From positions 1 through 19,535 of the forward strand of contig CAYWBI010000060.1 of the NCBI GenBank assembly GCA_964456445.1: a DNA stretch of 19,535 bases, given 5' to 3'. Numbering within the stretch: the stretch's first letter is position 1; each line of letters opens with the position of its first letter. Source of the stretch: CAYWBI01 sp964456445. Lineage in GTDB: Bacteria; Calditrichota; Calditrichia; Calditrichales; J004. This document shows positions 1 to 7,866 of the stretch, one piece after another. The translations under genes and the position numbers were made by a program. The notes beneath the pieces were generated by a model. It was not told the origin of the DNA. It was given only the letters and a program-made list of their open reading frames with translations, and did no database searches.

Positions 1-39
1 ATACTCCAGGCGATGTAGTGCAACCGACGATATATTCAT
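1..39 (-). CDS. 5' end of an unidentified gene, cut by the left edge
   Basis: An ATG at 39 (minus strand) opens a frame with no stop for the 13 codons available, reading MNISSVALHRLEY. It is preceded by a strong Shine-Dalgarno site, AAGGAGA, 5 nt before the ATG, and further up by a plausible -35/-10 pair (68-97). Those two signals are the evidence that this is a real gene. The N-terminus faintly recalls short flagellar rod/hook-like proteins that begin with an MNIS-type segment, but 13 residues cannot establish a family. The gene continues beyond the window. Confidence 0.55.
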   Translation of the reverse strand, partial: MNISSVALHRLEY

Positions 40-67
40 GTCGTCTCCTTTTAAATCTCATGCATAT

Positions 68-97
68 TTTATACTGATCGGCTTATCGAACACTCAA
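68..97 (-). promoter_or_regulatory. putative sigma70-like promoter for the left-edge gene
   Basis: On the minus strand TTGAGT (92-97) and TATAAA (68-73) are separated by 18 nt. They lie about 30 nt upstream of the strong ribosome binding site of the gene starting at 39. The match is 4/6 at -35 and 5/6 at -10 against the E. coli consensus, so it is suggestive only. Confidence 0.35.
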
Positions 98-332
98 TAT
101 AAATAGATTAATAAAAACAAGTAAAAATGAACAACCAGCGCTACAGCAGAAGTCAATGCAGGAATATATTTAAAATCAAAATTAGCCTTAGGAAAAAGCA
201 GCTCATATTTAAAACCAAAGGCAATATATTAAAGGAAAACCTCTTTTTCAAATTTAGTTATATATCTGATGAAATTCACTAAATACCAAAATTATTTAAC
301 AGATACTTCATCTTAAATGTAAATCATTATTC
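98..332. other. A+T-rich intergenic spacer after yifB
   Basis: No convincing ORF, RNA gene or strong terminator is visible here. A weak minus-strand hairpin (AAAGAGG-TTTT-CCTTT, near 230-245) with an A+T-rich flank could help end the yifB transcript, but it has a bulge and a short stem. The base composition is distinctly richer in A+T than the coding sequence on its right. Confidence 0.4.
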
Positions 333-1880
333 TCAGAGTTGTGTATCCAATCTGTCGAGGCTGCGGTACTGAACCGCTTCTGCTATGTGCTCGGGCAATA
401 TATCCGTGCTACCGCTTAAATCGGCAATGGTGCGCCCTACCTTGAGAATGCGGTCATAAGCGCGGGCGGAAAGCCCCAGCTTGGTTATAGCTGTTTCCAA
501 CAAGGATTTCCCCACAGAGTCTATCTGACAATAGCGACGGATTTCACGTGACTGCATATCTGCGTTGCAGTAGATGTTTTTTTCGTTCTTAAAACGCAAT
601 AATTGGCGATCACGGGCTTTTTCCACCCGTTCGCGGATAATCCCGGACGGCTCCCCCTTTCGCTCGGATGACAGCTCCTTAAACTTTACCGCCGGAACAT
701 CCACATGGATGTCGATGCGGTCCATCAATGGGCCGGAAACACGGGAGAGATAGCGCTGTATCTGTGGCGGTGCGCAAGTGCATGAATGGGTTGGGTCTCC
801 GAAATAGCCACATGGACAAGGGTTCATGGCTGCAACCAATAAAAAGTTTGCCGGGTAGGTTAAGGTAAAGGCCGCCCGGGCAATTGTCACTTTATCATCT
901 TCCATCGGCTGGCGCATCACCTCCAATACATTCTTCTTAAATTCCGGCAGCTCATCCAGGAACAGTACGCCATGATGGGCCAAGCTCACTTCACCGGGAC
1001 GTGGAAATTTTCCACCACCAACCAGTGCCGCGTCAGAGATGGTATGATGCGGGGAACGGAACGGCCGGGTTACAACGAGCCCGTCCCGATGATCCAATAA
1101 CCCACTTACCGAATGTATTTTTGTCGTTTCGATGGCCTCGTTAATGGTCAATGGGGGCAATATGCCGGGGAAACGCTTGGCCAACATGGTTTTGCCCGAG
1201 CCTGGCGGGCCGATCATCAAAATATTATGACCTCCGGCAGCAGCAACTTCGAGCGCGCGTTTTACATGTTCCTGCCCCTTTACGTCGTTAAAGTCCAGCA
1301 CGTTTTGTTCCCGCTGACGGAACAGCGCGTAAACATCTGTTTTATAAGGTTGAATATGCTGTGCGCCGGTAAGAAAATTTAGCACATCGGTCAAATGGCC
1401 TACCGGTACAACTTCCAAATCCGGGCTGCCCATAGATGCTTCCCTGGCATTTTCTTCCGGGATTATGATGCCTTTGAATTTTTCTTTTGCAGCTGCTATC
1501 GCAATGGACAAGCTGCCATGCACCGGACGCACACTGCCGTCAAGCGCCAGTTCTCCGAGAATAACATAATTGTTAAGAATTTCCTCGGGAATATCACCCT
1601 GCGCTGCCAGAAGACCAAGGGCGATAGGCAGATCATAGGCCGAGCCTTCTTTTTTGATATCCGCCGGGGCAAGATTGATTGTGATGCGTCTTTGAGCGAC
1701 ATATTTGTAACCGGAGTTTTTGATGGCTGCCACCACACGTTCACGGCTCTCACGCACGGCATTGTCCGGCAAGCCAACAATGCTAAAAAACGGCATATTA
1801 GCACGCTCGATATGTGTTTCCACTTCAACTTTATAGGCATCAATGCCCATCAATGCGGACGAATAGATTTTTGAAATCAT
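333..1880 (-). CDS. yifB: YifB/ComM-family Mg-chelatase-like AAA+ ATPase
   Basis: A cytosolic AAA+ ATPase of the YifB/ComM family. ComM is a hexameric helicase that promotes branch migration during integration of transformed DNA; most homologues are uncharacterised. Numbered from the ATG at 1880 (515 aa), an N-terminal Lon-protease-like fold (about 1-165, beginning MISKIYSSALMGID) is followed by the AAA+ module with Walker A GPPGSGKT at 224-231, Walker B GVLFLDELPEF at 304-314 and the family's CPC/CTC cysteine pairs at 355, 357, 367 and 369. A frame extension to a TTG at 1934 exists, but family members begin at the MISKI-like segment, so the ATG is preferred; its ribosome binding site is weak. 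The gene stands alone: a promoter lies upstream (1997-2025) and tag ends about 180 nt before it. The length is normal for the family. Its presence does not by itself show natural competence. Confidence 0.95.
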   Translation of the reverse strand: MISKIYSSALMGIDAYKVEVETHIERANMPFFSIVGLPDNAVRESRERVVAAIKNSGYKYVAQRRITINLAPADIKKEGSAYDLPIALGLLAAQGDIPEEILNNYVILGELALDGSVRPVHGSLSIAIAAAKEKFKGIIIPEENAREASMGSPDLEVVPVGHLTDVLNFLTGAQHIQPYKTDVYALFRQREQNVLDFNDVKGQEHVKRALEVAAAGGHNILMIGPPGSGKTMLAKRFPGILPPLTINEAIETTKIHSVSGLLDHRDGLVVTRPFRSPHHTISDAALVGGGKFPRPGEVSLAHHGVLFLDELPEFKKNVLEVMRQPMEDDKVTIARAAFTLTYPANFLLVAAMNPCPCGYFGDPTHSCTCAPPQIQRYLSRVSGPLMDRIDIHVDVPAVKFKELSSERKGEPSGIIRERVEKARDRQLLRFKNEKNIYCNADMQSREIRRYCQIDSVGKSLLETAITKLGLSARAYDRILKVGRTIADLSGSTDILPEHIAEAVQYRSLDRLDTQL

Positions 1881-1996
1881 TGAAATCAGACGCCTGTTTT
1901 TGTTGTTGTTCAACGTGTAAGCGTTCCGGTACAATAAACGGCTGACAGTTTGAAACCAGATCTCGGTCCTGGTGGAAATTTTACCGGGTTAATACA

Positions 1997-2025
1997 AATA
2001 TAACACTTTATCCCATAACGGTAAA
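1997..2025 (-). promoter_or_regulatory. putative sigma70-like promoter of yifB
   Basis: Minus-strand TTTACC (2020-2025) and TATATT (1997-2002) are separated by exactly 17 nt, between the end of tag and the start of yifB. A transcript starting near 1990 would carry a leader of about 110 nt before the ATG at 1880. This is consensus matching by eye. Confidence 0.45.
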
Positions 2026-2059
2026 GGGATTAAACATCATTGCCGATAATGCAGGATTT

Positions 2060-2626
2060 TTACTTTGCCCCATGGCAAAAACAATCAAGGGTATGATCGT
2101 TCACCATGCCAGTGGCCTGCATGTGGGCATACACCACGGTTGAGCCGACAAATTTAAACCCGCGTTTTTTTAAGTCGGCGCTCAGTTTGTCGGAAAGGGC
2201 TGTTTTCGCGGGTACATCGGCCAGCGCTTTACAAGCGGTCTGCAATGGCCTGCCCTGCACAAAAGACCAGATATAACGGTCAAAGCTGCCCTGCTCTTCC
2301 CGCACGCGGATAAAGGCCTGTGCATTGCTGATAGCCGCGCGCACTTTTAATTTATTGCGGATGATGCCGGCATCGTTTATCAGCCGCGCATAATCCTGTT
2401 CATCAAAACGCGCCACCTGTTCAAAATCGAATCCGGCAAAAGCCATACGGAAATTCTCCCGTTTATAAAGCACGGTTCGCCAACTAAGTCCTGCCTGAAA
2501 GGTTTCCAATAACAGAAACTCAAACAGTTTTTGATCTTCGTGCACCGGACGCCCCCATTCTTCATCATGATATCTGCAATAGAGAGGATCATCAAGCGGG
2601 ACCCATGCACAGCGTATTTTGGCCAT
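2060..2626 (-). CDS. tag: DNA-3-methyladenine glycosylase I
   Basis: A base-excision-repair enzyme that removes 3-methyladenine from alkylated DNA; it belongs to the HhH superfamily with a zinc snap. The protein has 188 aa, the family's usual length. Zinc ligands matching E. coli Tag C4, H17, H175 and C179 are present as C6, H20, H178 and C182. The HDEEWG segment is at 20-25, and E41 and W49 in ETFQAGLSW match the E. coli base-recognition residues E38 and W46. The C-terminal VNDHTLDC motif is intact. The gene starts 8 nt after the stop of the VWA-protein gene, so it is probably the last gene of the ybbR-tsaD-VWA-tag operon. A perfect 6-bp inverted repeat overlaps its stop codon but has no T-tract. 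Nothing suggests alkylation-induced regulation. Confidence 0.96.
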   Translation of the reverse strand: MAKIRCAWVPLDDPLYCRYHDEEWGRPVHEDQKLFEFLLLETFQAGLSWRTVLYKRENFRMAFAGFDFEQVARFDEQDYARLINDAGIIRNKLKVRAAISNAQAFIRVREEQGSFDRYIWSFVQGRPLQTACKALADVPAKTALSDKLSADLKKRGFKFVGSTVVYAHMQATGMVNDHTLDCFCHGAK

Positions 2627-2634
2627 ATTTCATC

Positions 2635-4716
2635 TCAGATTAGTTTTACACGTTTGCGGACAATCCATTCAATTGCCAGAAGCAATAAAATCACATATAA
2701 ATAACTTGTATTATAGCGGAGGTCCAAATCGATTTTTTTTCGTAATTTTTTATTGGGCGGGCCAAGCAGCGTAGGCAATTTACCGATATCTTTTAGGGTC
2801 AAGTAAGCCCCGCCTGTAGAACGGGCCATATTCTTCAAAAAAGCGCTGTCCTGCAAGGTATGTACGAATTCAGGGTTGAATGGCGTCACATGGATCATTT
2901 GTCGGGCGGTACCATACGAAACGCCATCTACGGATCCGGCGGCATTGACCGTAAAGTCCCCGGTTTCATTAAAGGCATAACGGGCATTAAAAACACCGCT
3001 GCTATCCATGTGGACGGGTATTTGGAATGAGTTTCCCTTTTTTTGAGCCGTAAGCGTCAACCGTCCGTTCTTTATCACTTCACCCTGCAAATCATAAATC
3101 GAAGCGGACAGTATAATCTCCGCACCGGGCGATGTATTCCGCTTGTTTGTTTCAAGTGCAACCGGTTCTAACTTTTTATGGTCCGACGCCCAGCGGACAA
3201 CCCCCTGGATAAAACGGGTATAGCCGCCGGATATTTTTGTTTGGTCATAAAGGGCAAAATGCGCTTTCCAAAAAGGGTTTAGGTTTAAAACTATATTTTT
3301 TCGGCCCCGTTTATTCGAAAGCAATATCACGTCCTGTGCCGGGTTGTTATCCATATTGGCCAGGCTTTCGCCCATCGCCCGGAGGTCATAGTAACTATTG
3401 ACCGGTGGGATGTCCGCCCAAAAATCCAACGATGTCGGTGCCTGTTGGAACACATCCATAAGCGGGTTCAGCGGCGTGGAAACCGTAACCAATCCCGTCA
3501 ACGGCCGGCGACGTTTTTTTAGCGTGTTCAAACCAAGCAATTTCAGGACACGCTCCAATTTGCCGCTATCGTTGTGCTTATTTAAAAACAAAATCAGTCC
3601 CGGTCGATTTTTGCGTAAGACGTCTGTAACTTTTTGCCACAGCTGCGCGCTGGTTTGTAGGGTGGGAAAATCCAGCCAAACCATCACATCCAGGCTATCC
3701 AGTTCTTTTTGTTCCAGGCGCACCCCTGGCAAAATAGTTATTGAATGAGTTTCAAAATCCTTATCTTTAGATAAGGCAAATTTAAAAAATTTATGTTCGA
3801 TGTTCGGGGCCATGGATATCAATCCAACACGAATGGCCGATTTTTTTACATCCCAGGCAAAATCAAAACGGTTGTTGCGGGTCTCCTGCTCGTCAATTCC
3901 GGTATCAAGTGTAACCTTAAGCTTTTGTTCACCGGGTATAACCGGCGTGTAATTAAAGACGATATTCTGTTCGCTGTCTGTATGTTTTATCTCCACGGTC
4001 TTACGGGCAAGAACCTTCGTCCCGGAATAAAACCGCACAACTACATTTGCCGTGCTTACCGATCGGTTGGCCAGATGAACAGTTACTTGCTGTTTCCGGC
4101 CCTGAACGACTCGTGAAGGATACAACACCTGTTTTATAAAAATATCCGGCGATTTATTTAACGCGCCAAGGCCAATCGTGAAAATAGGCGGGACGTTTTC
4201 CGTCTCCGGCGATGCACCTGCCGTGCGTACTCCATCGCTTATAAGCAGAATGGCATCCCAGTGTTGTTTACGGGCATCTTTGCTGATCAAACTAAAATCT
4301 GTTCCGCCCATCGGTTTTAACATGCTATCTGTGGCGGTAACACGTGTATTATAATAGCGGCGGCCAATAGAGAAATTTTCCAGGCCCGGGTTTATTGCCT
4401 TGAGGATCGCTTGAAGCGAATCGGCACGATTTTCACGGTTGGTATTTATGCCCATGGATGCAGAGTTGTCGATATAGAGTCCAATGCGGCGTGGCGCCTC
4501 ATCCACCTTTGTCCAGGACAACTGCGGGTTAAGGATGACCATCGCTACAAGGAACAATAGCAATGCCCGAAAGCTTATCAACAGATATTTTACGGATAGG
4601 GATATCGGTGGAATAGTTTCACGGTAAAAGCGAAAGGCTAAAAAAACCGAAACTCCAAACAAGGCAAGCATCACAAAAAGCGGGATATTGCCATGTATTT
4701 CTGTAAGACCGTTCAT
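2635..4716 (-). CDS. VWA-domain membrane protein (BatA-like), function unknown
   Basis: A 693-aa protein with two N-terminal membrane segments (about 11-29 and 43-62), then a von Willebrand factor A domain. All MIDAS elements are visible: DNSAS (D83, S85, S87), GGTD (T139) and LISDG (D161). A beta-rich region follows (about 190-285), then a stretch resembling the class-I glutamine-amidotransferase-like fold seen in related proteins (about 290-430, inferred). An Ig-like segment (about 510-620) and a C-terminal membrane helix (about 672-688) followed by RKR complete it. The bulk is probably periplasmic. Such proteins occur widely in FCB and Planctomycetes genomes, usually as hypothetical VWA proteins; a role in metal-dependent protein contacts at the envelope is inference. 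The ATG overlaps the tsaD stop (ATGA) and lacks a good ribosome binding site, which suggests translational coupling. It is followed 8 nt later by tag. Confidence 0.85.
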   Translation of the reverse strand: MNGLTEIHGNIPLFVMLALFGVSVFLAFRFYRETIPPISLSVKYLLISFRALLLFLVAMVILNPQLSWTKVDEAPRRIGLYIDNSASMGINTNRENRADSLQAILKAINPGLENFSIGRRYYNTRVTATDSMLKPMGGTDFSLISKDARKQHWDAILLISDGVRTAGASPETENVPPIFTIGLGALNKSPDIFIKQVLYPSRVVQGRKQQVTVHLANRSVSTANVVVRFYSGTKVLARKTVEIKHTDSEQNIVFNYTPVIPGEQKLKVTLDTGIDEQETRNNRFDFAWDVKKSAIRVGLISMAPNIEHKFFKFALSKDKDFETHSITILPGVRLEQKELDSLDVMVWLDFPTLQTSAQLWQKVTDVLRKNRPGLILFLNKHNDSGKLERVLKLLGLNTLKKRRRPLTGLVTVSTPLNPLMDVFQQAPTSLDFWADIPPVNSYYDLRAMGESLANMDNNPAQDVILLSNKRGRKNIVLNLNPFWKAHFALYDQTKISGGYTRFIQGVVRWASDHKKLEPVALETNKRNTSPGAEIILSASIYDLQGEVIKNGRLTLTAQKKGNSFQIPVHMDSSGVFNARYAFNETGDFTVNAAGSVDGVSYGTARQMIHVTPFNPEFVHTLQDSAFLKNMARSTGGAYLTLKDIGKLPTLLGPPNKKLRKKIDLDLRYNTSYLYVILLLLAIEWIVRKRVKLI

Positions 4717-5747
4717 CCGGTAACCGGGGTTTGTTTAGATGAGGAGGAGGACGTCAATTTTAAGGAAGGGTAAGCATTCAGGTTCAACGAAGAGACCTCG
4801 CCCCTTAACATATGTTCCATCCCGGCCCGTGCAATCATGGCTGCATTATCGGAGCAATATTCCAGTTCGGGTTTATAAAATTGAAAACCATTTTTGCGGC
4901 AGATGTCTTCCAGACGGTTACGTAAATGACTGTTGGCCGCGACCCCTCCTGCCACAGCGATGACCCGGGCATGATATGTTTTCGCTGCGCGTAGCGCTTT
5001 TTGCAACAGCACATCCACCGCCGCTTCCTGAAAAGATGCGCAAATATCCGCAAGTTGGGTTTCGAGTGTGTCCGTGGATAATTTTTGAATATAAGTCCGC
5101 ACAGCCGTCTTCAATCCGCTATAGCTAAAATCATAATGTTCTTCCTTGATAAAAGCACGTGGGAACCGTATAAATTCCCCATTGCCCTGTTTGGCCAGCC
5201 GATCGATTTCCGGTCCGCCGGGATAGCCCAGCCCCAAAATTTTCGCCGTCTTATCAAAGGCTTCACCTACAGCATCATCCCTGGTGCTGCCAATAATTTC
5301 ATACTGTAAATGTCCGCGCATAACAACCAATTGGGTATGCCCGCCGGAGACGATTATAAAGAGTACCGGAAATGCCGGCTGTGGATGGCTAAGCAGATTC
5401 CCATAAATATGACCCTCCATATGGTTCACCCCATAAAAAGGGATTTCACGCGCCAGGGAGAGCCCTTTGGCAAAATTAAGCCCAACCAATAAGGCACCGA
5501 CCAAACCAGGGCCATGGGTCACCGCAATGCCATCGATATCATCCATGGTCATGTCCGCTGTTTTTAAGGCCTGCTCCACAATAGGTGCCACTTTGCGCAG
5601 ATGCGCCCGTGACGCCAATTCCGGTACAACCCCGCCAAATTGGGCATGGACCATTTGTGAAGCGATAATATTTGAATACACTTTCTCTTCATCGATAACA
5701 GCGGCGGATGTTTCATCGCAAGACGACTCTATACCAAGAACAATCAC
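4713..5747 (-). CDS. tsaD: tRNA N6-threonylcarbamoyladenosine transferase TsaD
   Basis: Transfers the threonylcarbamoyl group from threonylcarbamoyl-AMP to A37 of ANN-decoding tRNAs; it works with TsaB, TsaE and TsaC, none of which is in this window. It has the ASKHA/Kae1 fold, 344 aa. Clear motifs are GIESSCDET at 5-13, the metal ligands H109 and H113 in NHMEGH, SGGHTQL at 134-140, the AGGVAAN loop at 266-272, and D300 in CSDNAAMIARAG. The start codon is GTG, overlapping the upstream ybbR stop (GTGA), with an AGGA ribosome binding site inside the end of ybbR. The C-terminus ends in a run of five serines encoded by a TCC-rich stretch, beyond the conserved domain. Its stop overlaps the start of the VWA gene, so this essential gene sits in a coupled operon. 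Confidence 0.97.
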   Translation of the reverse strand: MIVLGIESSCDETSAAVIDEEKVYSNIIASQMVHAQFGGVVPELASRAHLRKVAPIVEQALKTADMTMDDIDGIAVTHGPGLVGALLVGLNFAKGLSLAREIPFYGVNHMEGHIYGNLLSHPQPAFPVLFIIVSGGHTQLVVMRGHLQYEIIGSTRDDAVGEAFDKTAKILGLGYPGGPEIDRLAKQGNGEFIRFPRAFIKEEHYDFSYSGLKTAVRTYIQKLSTDTLETQLADICASFQEAAVDVLLQKALRAAKTYHARVIAVAGGVAANSHLRNRLEDICRKNGFQFYKPELEYCSDNAAMIARAGMEHMLRGEVSSLNLNAYPSLKLTSSSSSKQTPVTG

Positions 5748-6694
5748 TTCTTTTTTTCCTTCCGCATCAATTTAAGCTGAAAATCCTGTGGGCTTGCTTC
5801 AAGCCAATCGACTTTCGGAGGAACGGAAATTTGCATCAAATAGCGTTCTTTACCAGAAACAAAACTTTTGGCATAGTTAAAAACAACATGGATATCGCGT
5901 ACGGTAAGACCGGATATCAGAGATTCATTTCCACGGACCCGCACCGAGATTGATGTCGGATCGGTTTCGGCGGATAAATCTCCCGGAAGATGGATAATTT
6001 CAATGGGTACATCGTAGATCGTACGCTCAACGATAGGCTCAATGATAACCTTTACCCTTAGCTCATCCGGTGACAGGATAAGTGTGTTTGGCGATGGATT
6101 GCTCAGGGCAATTTTTTGTGTGAAAGGGTATTTGACTTGCTTCTTGCGCAGGGTGTCTGTCAAAATATACTTTTGCTCAAGAACAAGCGATCTGGGTCCA
6201 CGCACATGCACAGAATCGGGCATTAACTTAAAACCAATTTTCATATAACCGGGGGCCGGGTTAACCGCATCAATCACTTTTATTGGAATATCCCGTTCGG
6301 CCAATTTATCTACCTCCAGTGTTATCTGGCGGGGATAGATAATATCGAGAATGCGGATGTTCAAATCCGCGGGCAACTGAAAACGATTGATATAATTTTT
6401 CAGCTGAATGGTTTGATTTTTTTTTAAACCGGGTAAATCCAAATGGATTTTCTGCTTTAAAAAATTAAGGGTAAATAGTGCGCGACCACTGCCCTGGACT
6501 TTTAACATAGCAAAATCCGGAGGGACGTTTTTAAGCACCAATCCTTTTTCCAGCGGCGCAATAACAAGAGGCACCCGCAAATTATGGGTATATTCCTTGT
6601 CCGAGGTAACCGCAAACCATAAGATAAGCGCCAGAAAAAACGACCCCAACAAGGCCCGGTAATTCTTGCGCAGATATTGGATTAGTTCTTCCAC
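5744..6694 (-). CDS. YbbR/CdaR-like membrane-anchored protein
   Basis: A 316-aa protein with one N-terminal membrane helix (about 14-30) followed by WFAVTSDKEYTH, a segment typical of YbbR-domain proteins. The rest is a series of beta-rich YbbR-like repeats, roughly 35-115, 115-210 and 215-300, outside the cytoplasm. In Firmicutes the homologue CdaR binds and regulates the diadenylate cyclase CdaA and is encoded next to it; no cdaA lies beside this gene, so control of c-di-AMP synthesis is only a family-based possibility. The start is a GTG with an AAGGGA ribosome binding site. It is the first gene of a coupled operon: its stop overlaps the tsaD start. The 369-nt region upstream holds a candidate promoter and a leader hairpin. 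Confidence 0.88.
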   Translation of the reverse strand: MEELIQYLRKNYRALLGSFFLALILWFAVTSDKEYTHNLRVPLVIAPLEKGLVLKNVPPDFAMLKVQGSGRALFTLNFLKQKIHLDLPGLKKNQTIQLKNYINRFQLPADLNIRILDIIYPRQITLEVDKLAERDIPIKVIDAVNPAPGYMKIGFKLMPDSVHVRGPRSLVLEQKYILTDTLRKKQVKYPFTQKIALSNPSPNTLILSPDELRVKVIIEPIVERTIYDVPIEIIHLPGDLSAETDPTSISVRVRGNESLISGLTVRDIHVVFNYAKSFVSGKERYLMQISVPPKVDWLEASPQDFQLKLMRKEKKK

Positions 6695-6732
6695 GGATTT
6701 GTTCCCTTTGTTTACTATTTCTATGCCTACCC

Positions 6733-6778
6733 ACGATTTTTCTTAGACCGTACCGTGCTGTATGAAAAAAAAAATCGT
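6733..6778 (-). other. inverted repeat in the leader of the ybbR-tsaD operon
   Basis: ACGATTTTT (6733-6741) and AAAAATCGT (6770-6778) form a perfect 9-bp inverted repeat with a 28-nt loop, about 40 nt upstream of the GTG start of the ybbR-like gene. In the minus-strand transcript the 5' arm lies inside a run of ten U. It could be a leader hairpin; because most pairs are A-U it could also be chance in an A+T-rich spacer. Confidence 0.35.
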
Positions 6779-6849
6779 TAAATCTTTAAAGACAATTATT
6801 ATTAGGTTAATAAAACACAGATGCTGTTTGAAGAACGACAAATGCCGGT

Positions 6850-6878
6850 ATTTTATTAGCAAAGCAACACATTGATAA
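6850..6878 (-). promoter_or_regulatory. candidate promoter for the ybbR-tsaD-VWA-tag operon
   Basis: Minus-strand TTATCA (6873-6878) and TAAAAT (6850-6855) are separated by 17 nt. Transcription from about 6843 would give a leader of about 150 nt containing the 6733-6778 hairpin. The -35 match is only 4/6. Confidence 0.3.
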
Positions 6879-7063
6879 TAAGCAGGTCATCTCAGGCTTT
6901 TATGCTCCGGGTATTTAGCCCTTTTGACCCGTATGCTGACCCTCGCTTTATTCTAATACCTCGTTAAACAAACTTTTTTATTTAGCCTGCAAATCACTTA
7001 AAGGCAATTTTTAATTCGCCCTGCGTAATCAATCGTTCATTTTTATGTTTTTGTATATCAGTT

Positions 7064-7858
7064 TTAGCTTACCGTCAAACGGATTTGATCTTTTTTTCTG
7101 TCAAATTTTAAGCGTTTTGAGGCATTGCCTTCCACTTCGGCGATTTCCAAAAAGCCGGCGCTGTTCCACAGAACAATCAGGCTACCAGCTTTTTCCTCAC
7201 TGTAATAGCGATTTAATTTATCGGTAGAAAAATCACCAACGGTAACGCTGCTTACTTCTTTTCGGTTCAATCTTTCCAAATCCCGTTGGGAAAACCCGGA
7301 AATAATATTACCAAAGCGATCTACTGCCACAGCGGGGACCGTATAAGCCCCATCCGCGGTTTTACTAAAAAAGCGAAATGAATAATCGGTACGCGCGTCA
7401 AGTTTACGGCCGAGACGCTCCGGTGATATTCCGCGCATCAAACGTGCGGCTATCGGTGCAAACAGATCCCTGGCATGGAATGTTTTAGACGCTGCTTTTA
7501 GCCCGGCCTTCTCCCAATCGATTTCATAGGCGGTATAGGCTTCCTTGTCAAAAACAAAACGGAACAGGCCATTGTCCGGACCGACAAAAAAATGATGGGC
7601 TGTACGGATGATAATACCCCTGCGGCTGCCTCCAACCCCCGGGTCTACCACCGCCAAATGTACCGTATCCCTTGGGTAGGACTCATAATATGTGTTCAAC
7701 ACATAAGCCGCGCCGGTCACATCATACGGATCAATGGCGTGTGTAATATCAATAATTTCACCTTCCGGGCAAAGACGTTTCAGTTCACCTTTCAAGCTGC
7801 CTACATAACCATCTTTTGTACCAAAATCGGTTAACAATGTTATAATTTTATTTTCCAT
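7064..7858 (-). CDS. S-adenosyl-L-methionine hydrolase (adenosine-forming), DUF62 family
   Basis: A member of the SAM hydroxide adenosyltransferase family, which splits SAM into adenosine and methionine using water or hydroxide; it is related in fold to fluorinase and chlorinase. The protein has 264 aa. Family motifs are LLTDFGTKDGYVG near the N-terminus, HLAVVDPGVGG at 67-77, FVGPDNGL at 91-98 and FHARD at 127-131. The catalytic Asp-Arg-His set described for archaeal homologues is present as D72, R79 and H128 with matching spacing. The 21-23-residue insertion loop that marks halogenases is not evident. The gene starts 8 nt after the fpg stop, so the two are probably cotranscribed. The physiological role of these enzymes is still uncertain; removing excess SAM is an inference. 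Confidence 0.92.
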   Translation of the reverse strand: MENKIITLLTDFGTKDGYVGSLKGELKRLCPEGEIIDITHAIDPYDVTGAAYVLNTYYESYPRDTVHLAVVDPGVGGSRRGIIIRTAHHFFVGPDNGLFRFVFDKEAYTAYEIDWEKAGLKAASKTFHARDLFAPIAARLMRGISPERLGRKLDARTDYSFRFFSKTADGAYTVPAVAVDRFGNIISGFSQRDLERLNRKEVSSVTVGDFSTDKLNRYYSEEKAGSLIVLWNSAGFLEIAEVEGNASKRLKFDRKKDQIRLTVS

Positions 7859-7866
7859 ATTTTATC

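Larger units (their letters stand above)
6695..7063. other. 369-nt intergenic region between SAM hydrolase and ybbR-like genes
   Basis: No ORF with coding character is visible on either strand. The region contains the leader inverted repeat (6733-6778) and a candidate promoter (6850-6878). The stretch next to the SAM-hydrolase stop (about 6890-7063) shows no convincing terminator or RNA structure. Confidence 0.45.

Noticed and set aside
1113..1874. Plus-strand ORFs opposite yifB
   Set aside because: They lie antisense to a gene with full family motifs, have no ribosome binding site and show no recognisable protein character; the same holds for the other plus-strand ORFs in the window.
1881..1934. 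Upstream TTG start extending yifB by 18 residues
   Set aside because: Family members begin at the MISKI-like segment, and the extension has no homologous character or ribosome binding site.
2055..2085. Perfect 6-bp hairpin over the tag stop codon as a terminator
   Set aside because: It is not followed by a T-tract on the minus strand and most of it is coding sequence.
6897..6940. GGGTATTTAGCCC-like dyad as another copy of the TAAA-loop hairpins
   Set aside because: The stem is only 3 bp and the flanks do not match the right-edge elements.
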